DNA of 64,000 nucleotides from contig JALLLS010000047.1 in NCBI GenBank assembly GCA_025094145.1, forward strand, positions 186,001 to 250,000, given 5' to 3'. A program made the translations under genes and the position numbers. Source of the stretch: Spinellus fusiger (Eukaryota; Mucoromycota; Mucoromycetes; Mucorales; Phycomycetaceae). Below are positions 57,331 to 64,000 of this stretch, in pieces. The notes beneath the pieces are model-generated. The model was given only the letters and a program-made list of their open reading frames with translations. It was not told where the DNA came from and made no database searches. Position 1 is the stretch's first letter, and every line of letters starts with the position of its first letter.

Positions 57331-59614
57331 TTAGAAGGGCAAGGTGTAGTTCACCACCTTGTTGCAGTCAGGAGCCACCAGGTTGGGGAACTTCTCCAAC
57401 AACCACATAGTAACACCGTTGGTCCAGCCAAAGCCAATCTGCACAGTGTATTCACCACCAAAACCAGCATTGCCAATGTTATTAGCATCAAACTTCTCAA
57501 ACATGTGACCATCATCGGTGGCTCCAGGGTATTTGTTAGGGAGATCAGGTAAGGTGCCACCTGTCTTGTACCAGGTGCAGAAGGCAGAGGCAACGTTACG
57601 CTCAGCCAAGGAGAACATGAGAGGAACAATGTGCTTGTTAACAGCCTTGTACTTCTTCAACAGACCATCCACATTGTCCATGGCCTGTGTGGTGATGTAT
57701 TGGAGAGGTGGCCATCCGTTGGGCATATCCCATTGCATTGTGGTGGTGTAGGTGGAGGTAGGAAGAACACCGGGGAATTGAGCCAACAATGCTTGGACCT
57801 TATCAAACACATGGGTGAGGGTCTTGGCGTTCTGCAGACGCTTAGGAATGGCATTGAGCCTAGAAAGATAAGTTAATAAACCTCTTCTACTTTGCAAGAC
57901 AGAATACACCTACCAGAAGGGATACATGCTAGCGGGAGTAAATTCAATGTTTTGGGCATTGCTGGTCAGATTGAAATCATAAAAGGCAGCATCGGCCTGA
58001 TTCCACATCAACTTGTCCATGGCATCAAGACGCTTGGTGGCCTGTGACTTGTAGTAGCGAGCCTTCTTATCAGAGCGACCGTTTTGGCCACCGTACTTTG
58101 TGTGCCAGTTGGCTAAGTTGGTTTCCATGCTCCACAAGAGAGAGTTGAGATCAATAGGAATGACATTCTGTGTGTTGAGAGAGCGCAAGATAGCATGACC
58201 AGCAGTATCGCCTGCAACAGGGACTTTGTTTTTGGCCCAGCGGGAGGAGTAATCCCAGCCGGACTCAGCACCGGCAGCAAGATTGGAGAACAACTCAACG
58301 ACCTGCTTAGGTGTGTAGTTGGTGCCATTGTAAGCCGTGGAGAAATCCTCAACATAGGATTCGGGTCTAGGAAAGTGGTTCTCGACATAGTATCTGTTCA
58401 GCTTGTGCTCCTGTCTGTGTTTGTGGTCTTTGATTGTCACTGTTGTGTTGGAAATCCAGAAGTTGTACTCCTTGTCAAGAGTGGGAAGGGCGCTCTTGAC
58501 AAATGCGTGGTCGCCTGTGGCTTCAAGGTAAGCCTGGACCATCTCCACCAAAAACGGAGGCTGAGAACGGTTGAAGTAATAAATACGAGCGCCATTGGCT
58601 AGAAAAAGAAAAAAGAGAAAAAAAAGGAAAAACGGGTAAGTGGATGAAAACAAAAAGGAAAACAGTGTGTGTGTGTATGTTTTTTTTTCTTTTTTTCTTT
58701 TTTTGCAGACTTACGAACAAAACCGTAAAGATTAACAAAGTCCAAGAAGTTCTCAATCATGCCCTTGGCCAGATCATTGAGGTTACTGAGCAATAGTCCT
58801 TTAATGACAAAGTAGCTGTCCCTGTGGGGTGAATTGAACATGTTAGTATTGGAGCAGTGGACGGACAGAGAACAGCCAGCATTGCACAGCATAATACGGC
58901 ATCGCACAGCATGGCATGGCATGGCATTAAATTGAATGGCATGGCATGGAATAAAATGAAATTGAATTCTTACCAGTAGTAGAATTCACGGAATCTCCCA
59001 CCTGGAACAACAAATGGGCGTTTGGTGAGCAATTTGCTGGAGGTACAGCCCTCGCATGGGGAGGTGGCATTGAACTCAATGGTCAAGCCACTCCATGCAG
59101 TGTGGAGGTAGTCAACCCATTCACGGTATTTGGTGTCCTTGACAGTCTTGACCCAAGGCAGGTGTTCGTTGAGGGTGATGTTGACCTTGAGCAAATCACT
59201 TCCAGCAGGCAGAAAGTTCTGGTTAACAAACACTCCCAAATCCTTGGCAGTAGCATTGACACCTCCTATCTTTTGAAAGGCAGCCACAACATCTTTGACA
59301 GACTTGGAGGTGGGCTAGAGGAGAGTAAGCATAAGAATTCAATATACAGAAATTTAATCATTGGAAATAACAAACAAAATAGGAATGTGTCTTTGGGAGG
59401 TTGTTTGGGTGAAAACACTTACCATATCAACAAATGTCTTTGAGTCTGGGAAGAGACGGGCAAGCTCGACTGTCTTTAGGATGTCTCCCTCACAGTAGAT
59501 GGGAGAGTCACAACGAGGGTAGGTGAATGGCTTTCCTCCCTGGTGCACCTCTGTTGCTGCATAGGCCACAGCGAATTGAGCCAGAACAAGGCCGGAAATG
59601 AGAGAGAGTTTCAT
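57331..59614 (-). CDS. Secreted (acid-type) trehalase, GH37
   Basis: Hydrolyses trehalose to two glucoses, probably at the cell surface or in the periplasm. Five exons: 59614-59423, 59314-58974, 58821-58715, 58598-57914, 57859-57331; 617 aa. A signal peptide (MKLSLISGLVLAQFAVAYA) starts the protein. GH37 signatures PGGRFREFYYWDSYF (split by intron 2 at the Trp) and QWDMPNGWPPLQ are intact, as are RSQPPF, ESGWDYSSRW (catalytic Asp region) and GEYTVQIGFGWTNG. There is no EF-hand or cAMP-kinase regulatory N-terminus as in neutral trehalases. Intron 2 holds a CATGG-type pentanucleotide repeat. Confidence 0.96.
58904..58950. repeat. CATGG-type pentanucleotide repeat in trehalase intron 2
   Basis: Several GCATG/GCATGGC units (GCATGGCATGGCATGGCATT, then a second block after AAATTGA). 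It lies within the intron 58822-58973. Confidence 0.8.
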
Positions 59615-59694
59615 GGATAAGTGAACGGAGATGAGTGGAAGAAATACACTAAAATTCACAAGATGCGGGGCAAAAGGACTCCAAGCAACAGGCA

Positions 59695-59700
59695 TTTATA
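59695..59700 (-). promoter_or_regulatory. TATA box of trehalase gene
   Basis: TATAAA on the minus strand about 80 bases upstream of the ATG, followed by a pyrimidine-rich leader. Position and sequence fit a core promoter. Confidence 0.5.
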
Positions 59701-61645
59701 GGCAAGTTAAAAAAAAAAGCATCCTATTTCAACAATGAGACAAAGTGAGACATTTTGTCTTACTTTCTCTATTTCCGGGAATAAATCCAAGGAATTCCTG
59801 TGCTGATTAGGCGGGAGACATTTGAATGAAGAAACCTTCTGGGGTCGAATTTATTTCTTAATTTTTATTGTGGGGCGTCTTTTTTGGACGATCCAACTTC
59901 TCCAGTATCGGCGCCACACTAGAAACAGAAGAGGATGGCACGGAAAGAGACACACAAGGTCCGATCAATGTTGACTTGTTTTGATGGCCATCCTATAGCT
60001 GTGGTACGGAGTTCCTTACAAATAAGAGACAATTCAACCACCGTAGATGTCTCTCATTGCACACCAAAAGAAAGACATGTCTTGTAGAAGCCAGTGTATC
60101 AATGCACTCTCTTGTTGGGGATGGAAGAATATAAAGGCCCTCCCTAGTGTAGAGACCATCAGTAGTATAACCTAAGAAATACAGGGCTTTGCTTTATTAC
60201 AGGTGATGGTTGGGTGTTTATCAATAGCACGAATCCATACAAATGAACATGAGTAGCTCAGCTTCAGAGAAAACTGACGAAACACATGACAATAGAAATG
60301 GAAAGAGTCCAAGAACAAACCCCTGTGGTGCCATGGAGACAGTTAGAGTGTGTGTGTTCTACTGTATTTTACCGTTCGTCATGCTAATAAACTACATTGG
60401 CGGGATTCTTTAGAACAGTGTTGGTGGGATGATAATGCACTTGTCTTTTCCATTGCCCATGAGTGGTAGGACGGAGGGTTGCTATCTCTTCCTGTCCAAT
60501 CATCCAACAGGCCCCACAGAAGAGTACAGGGATAGGTGGTATGTGTAAAGAGATTAGGTTTGTTCCTAATAGTCTAAAGAGTGTGTGTGTATGTGTTGGC
60601 TTTCTTTATCTTTGTTATCTTTGTTATCTTCACCATTGATCTTGTATTCTGACTGAATAAATAAAGTTACAGTAGACGTAGTTATGATGCTATGGACTGT
60701 TAGTAGCACCTCTCACTGTTTCTTGTTCTACATTGTTACTTTAGAGAATCGTCATTGCGTGGGTGGAGTTAGCATTATAAGAGAGAAAACAAATCTTTCC
60801 TAAACCATCCTCCATCTCACTACACTGTAACTATGGTATCACTGCCATAGTTACAGTATGGCTGTGGTGTATTGACGTGTCTTGGCGTGTTTCTACATGT
60901 CTCATCAATAAGACACGCTCTTTCTTACAGCCTTCACGTCTCTTCTACAGAGGCACAACGACATTTGTTTTCTTTTACAGTCATTGAAGATGACAAAGGG
61001 ACATGGTGGAGCTGTCTTTTTATTTATTTTTAGAACATCTGCCATCCAATAGAGCCAACTGCCTTAATTTCCTATAGTGAATAGCCTATTTGTTCATTAA
61101 TAAAGGGAGAAAAAAAAAGAATCAATATTAATATTAATAATAATAATAATAATAATAAACAGAGACCTTTCTTGGTAGGATGAGATTTGATTTGGATTTG
61201 GATTTGGATTTGATTATTGGTGCTTCTCAACCCCATGGATAGGAATATGAAATGGATGGCGGGGTAACAAGTAAGTTTGTGGAGATTTTTGTACTACATA
61301 TCAGTATCACCTTGGTTACTGGCTGTGGAGCTTATTGTTCCTTCCAAGACTGTTTCATTATTGGAGAAATAACACTCATCTGTAGCACTTGTAAATTGTC
61401 AGGATACCAATGTAGTACACAGCTACAAATGTTCTCTTGAAGTCTATACTCAATAGTATGTGTTTTATTATTATTACTACTATCATCATCATCAAGATAA
61501 GGTTCTCTGCTAGAGATCCATAGACTGTAGAAAGAGAAAGAGTTGAGATCCCATGCAATAGAAGAAGAAACCCATTCCTATTGATAAAAAACGGTGCTAT
61601 TAGTAGACAGTGCTATGGATAGTGTTTGGCAGGGGGTGATTGTTC
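59701..61645. other. Intergenic, trehalase upstream and NDUFAF5 3' flank
   Basis: Nearly 2 kb without a supported gene. Tandem TTTGTTATC (about 60609-60630), an AAT microsatellite (61128-61158) and TTTGGATTTGGAT repeats (61189-61212) occur. Frames at 61252-61440 and 61594-61800 are antisense or chance. No RNA gene was recognised. Confidence 0.45.
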
Positions 61646-63291
61646 TTATAACACTTCTTTCAAGGAAGCATTTGCTGACCCACGTTTCTTGGGTTGTGGT
61701 GTGTTGGGCGATGGTTTCCATCCGATCTAAGCTCAATACAATATATCAGCTCACTTTTGATAAATTTCCAATAAGGTTCCAGCAGAGTTCGAATAAATGA
61801 ATGGCAATGGATAGCGTACCATATATATAATCTGGAAGGTAGCTGGGATTGTTCCATCCGGATGGCCGTGCAATTCTAAAGACCTGTCAGCAAGAGAACT
61901 TTACAGGAGCACTGTTGGAGGTACCTTTGTAGATAGCAGCAGATGCCAAAAGAGTGTCCCTATGCAACATGGAACGACTGGTGTCATGGTTGAGTACAAA
62001 TGATCTTGGCACAATAGTACCTTACCGTGATAATACCGCATTTGTTTCTCCCATGGATCTCAAATCCTGCACAAGTTCAAATGCTGAAGGATAGTTGACT
62101 TGGATCTCATCAACATCCACGGTTGTTAATGTGAACCCTGCTCTTGTGAGGAGGCGGGAGATGTCACTTGAATCTAAAAACAGCATGAGACAGGCACTGG
62201 GAATCTATTCTACGCATAAGAAACAGGCGGTCCTACCTGCCATGGGAGATACGCGAGGTGACACGCCACTCTCTCTTTCCACCTCTGCCAATTGCAGGGA
62301 TGTCCTAGTGGGCTTAAGTAAGCAGCAGTCATCCTTCTCTGCCAAGCTATTTTCCTCTGCTAGTCTACCTTAGCTCAAACAAGGTGTCTCCTCCAAACAT
62401 GGCTCCAAGAAACAGTCCATCAGGCTTGAGTGAGTTTCTAATCTGAATAAGCGAGCCTAAACAGGAGAAGAATGACCTTTGTGCTCATAACAAGGACAAT
62501 TTACCAGGCAAATCATTCACCCAATTCAATGACAAATTGCTCACTACCGCCTCTAGAGAGTTCTCCTCAAAGGGCAATCGCTCTTCGTCCACCACATGAC
62601 GCTCCACTGGTACTTTTTTATTTTATTTTACCAGTCATGCTTATGTTATTTCCCATGGTAATACTAGGGTTACTATGACTTACTATTGTAGACTATGTCT
62701 GCGTCACGAAACAACGCCTTTTCTGCCGCCAGTGAATTTGTGCGGGAGAGTGTGAATTTATGCGGAAGAGTGTGAATTGGTGTGAATTGGTGTGAATTGG
62801 TGTGAATTGGTGTGGATGGGACGAACAATAATACACAAGCACCTGGTAAGTGCTACATTTCCCAGGGGACAAAAAGAAAAAAGTGCCTTCCCTCCTATTC
62901 TACTCTACCTGACATATCACACATCATCAGCGACTTAACAGGCACAGTATCAATATGCTTGATGATATGGCCACAGCCTGATCCCAAATCCACCACTTGT
63001 TGGAATTCTCGTTTGATATCCTGTCATGTCAATACCAGGTCATGCTCATGAGATTACCAAAAGACGGTCCATAAGCCGGGCTGCTATTTCGTCCTTGAGA
63101 TAATCTACTTGTCGACTGGACTCTTTGTCCATTGCTGCTCTGTCTTTCTGTAGTCGCTTGGCATTGCGATCAAACACCTGGAATGCACCTGGTGTTGCAG
63201 TTGTGGACACTGAACTGTACCCACACACTGCAGAAGACCAGGCTACTCTGTGTATGGCCTTGGATCGAATAGTATGAGCTATGGAAATCAT
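61646..63291 (-). CDS. NDUFAF5-like mitochondrial complex I assembly methyltransferase-fold protein
   Basis: Homologues hydroxylate an arginine of NDUFS7 during complex I assembly. Ten exons keep phase: 63291-63058, 63020-62909, 62722-62684, 62606-62505, 62456-62369, 62304-62237, 62173-62026, 61959-61925, 61875-61820, 61726-61646; 320 aa. A presequence-like N-terminus precedes [17 protein letters not shown], then [15 protein letters not shown] (SAM motif I), [87 protein letters not shown] and [20 protein letters not shown] at the end. Exon 3 is only 39 nt. The presence of complex I machinery rules out a yeast lacking complex I. Confidence 0.93.
62766..62815. repeat. TGTGAATTGG decamer repeat in NDUFAF5 intron 2
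   Basis: Four consecutive TGTGAATTGG units with a related GAGTGTGAATT lead-in, inside intron 62723-62908. Confidence 0.85.
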
Positions 63292-63695
63292 TCACCAATA
63301 AACAGAGAATAGAAAAAGAAAAAAAAAGAACAGCTGCTTTAAAAGAGGGTTATTATTATGATTATTATGATTGTCTTTTTTTTTTCTCAATAAGCGCGTA
63401 GTTTGCAAAAAGTACAAGTTGTGGGGAGAAGAGAGATAATAGGTGACTGTCATCTTGACAGAGGGAGACAGAGGGAGGGTGTGGGTGTGGGTGTGAGTAG
63501 CAGTAGCAGTGGTGGCAGTGGTGGCAGTGGCAGCGGGAGGAGAGTACAAATAAAGTGTCTTTTCTTGGTGGTGGATGGGTTGGGTGGTAGCAAAAAAAAG
63601 AAAGAAAAAAAAAGAAAGAAAAAAGAAAGAAAAAAGAAAGAAAAAAAAAGAAAAAAGAGAAAGGAATCCACCCCCCTATGGACCTTCACAGTAGA
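63292..63695. other. Intergenic, low complexity
   Basis: NDUFAF5 upstream region. It contains GGTGTGGGTGTGGGTGTGAG and GTGGCAGTGG tandem repeats (63478-63535) and a GAAA-rich purine tract (63590-63662). Only low-complexity frames occur. Confidence 0.5.
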
Positions 63696-64000
63696 TTATT
63701 TTCTGGTAGTAAAGACATGGGCAAGAATAGGCTCAGGATCAATCTTCATGGCCTTGCATGCAAATCGATAGCCTAGTTTGACTTCTTCATGTTTTCGCTT
63801 GGGTTTTGTCTTTTTCACATTCTGCAGCATCATTTCATCCACTTTCTTATCACCAAACACTTCAGTATTCTTCTCTGGCACCCAACCCCTAATAGCATAC
63901 ACATACAAATGCACACAAGGTAAGGCAAACAAAGCCACTTTTTACTCTGTCACTTACCACTTGTCTTTCTCAGGCACTTCCATAAACTGTACAAGTTGTG
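63696..64000 (-). CDS. 3' end of an unidentified gene (two exons, partial)
   Basis: The penultimate exon (to 63958) reads QLVQFMEVPEKDKW and continues off the window. A GT..AG intron (63957-63889) joins it to 63888-63696, reading GWVPEKNTEVFGDKKVDEMM, LQNVKKTKPKRKHEEVKLGY and RFACKAMKIDPEPILAHVFT before TAG. The splice restores W-G-W. The segment is basic and non-repetitive and looks like genuine coding sequence, but I do not recognise the family. Confidence 0.7.

Noticed and set aside
58195..58602. 135-codon plus frame over trehalase exon 4
   Set aside because: Antisense to a confidently assigned GH37 exon.

Overview
The window is a nuclear fragment of an AT-rich fungal genome, most likely Mucoromycota (Mucorales-type). 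Genes carry many short GT..AG introns of about 45 to 110 nt, often with CTAAC/CTAAT-like branch sites. The proteins are eukaryotic and fungal: fibrillarin, RNase H1 with a hybrid-binding domain, COX19, an NDUFAF5-like protein, GH37 trehalase and a microsomal P450. The intergenic space is packed with Tc1/mariner elements, LINE 3' ends and MITEs. Species cannot be fixed from the sequence alone. All exon structures were assigned by hand from splice sites and reading phase.

Layout. 1-6 kb: a Tc1/mariner end, a folate-cycle dehydrogenase/cyclohydrolase (minus) divergent from a secretory-type alpha/beta hydrolase (plus). 6-17 kb: accessory DNA with two abutting Tc1-type elements, a decayed Fanzor (eukaryotic TnpB-like) C-terminus at 8.9 kb, a GPI-anchor-type zincin gene (9.8-11.9 kb), another Tc1 copy and a deleted LINE that keeps only ORF1. 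17-35 kb: two nearly identical P450 genes in inverted orientation (18.3-20.0 and 32.8-34.5 kb). Between them lies a repeat-rich core with an inverted pair of a CACACCC-ended element (21.0 and 26.1 kb) bracketing a second Fanzor relic (23.5-24.0 kb), a Tc1 copy with a perfect inverted terminus, and a nested TA-flanked MITE.

35-50 kb: a housekeeping island (SAM methyltransferase, mitochondrial ribosome recycling factor, prolidase, RNase H1, COX19) flanked by a 2.1-kb inverted duplication made of a Tc1 element plus a LINE 3' end. 50.4-52.2 kb: the longest Fanzor relic, with RuvC-I through RuvC-III recognisable and its 5' side next to a LINE insertion. 53-64 kb: compact gene-dense DNA on the minus strand: DNAJB12/HLJ1-like chaperone, fibrillarin, secreted trehalase, NDUFAF5-like complex I assembly factor, and the 3' end of an unidentified gene.

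The most notable content is the three Fanzor relics of two lineages, their physical link to CACACCC-ended DNA elements, the apparent preference of the LINE for ACTGTA targets created by Tc1 termini, and the recent inverted P450 duplication whose protein differences sit almost only in the membrane anchor. No intact transposase, reverse transcriptase or Fanzor reading frame is present; all mobile-element proteins here are broken. No tRNA, rRNA or CRISPR array was seen.
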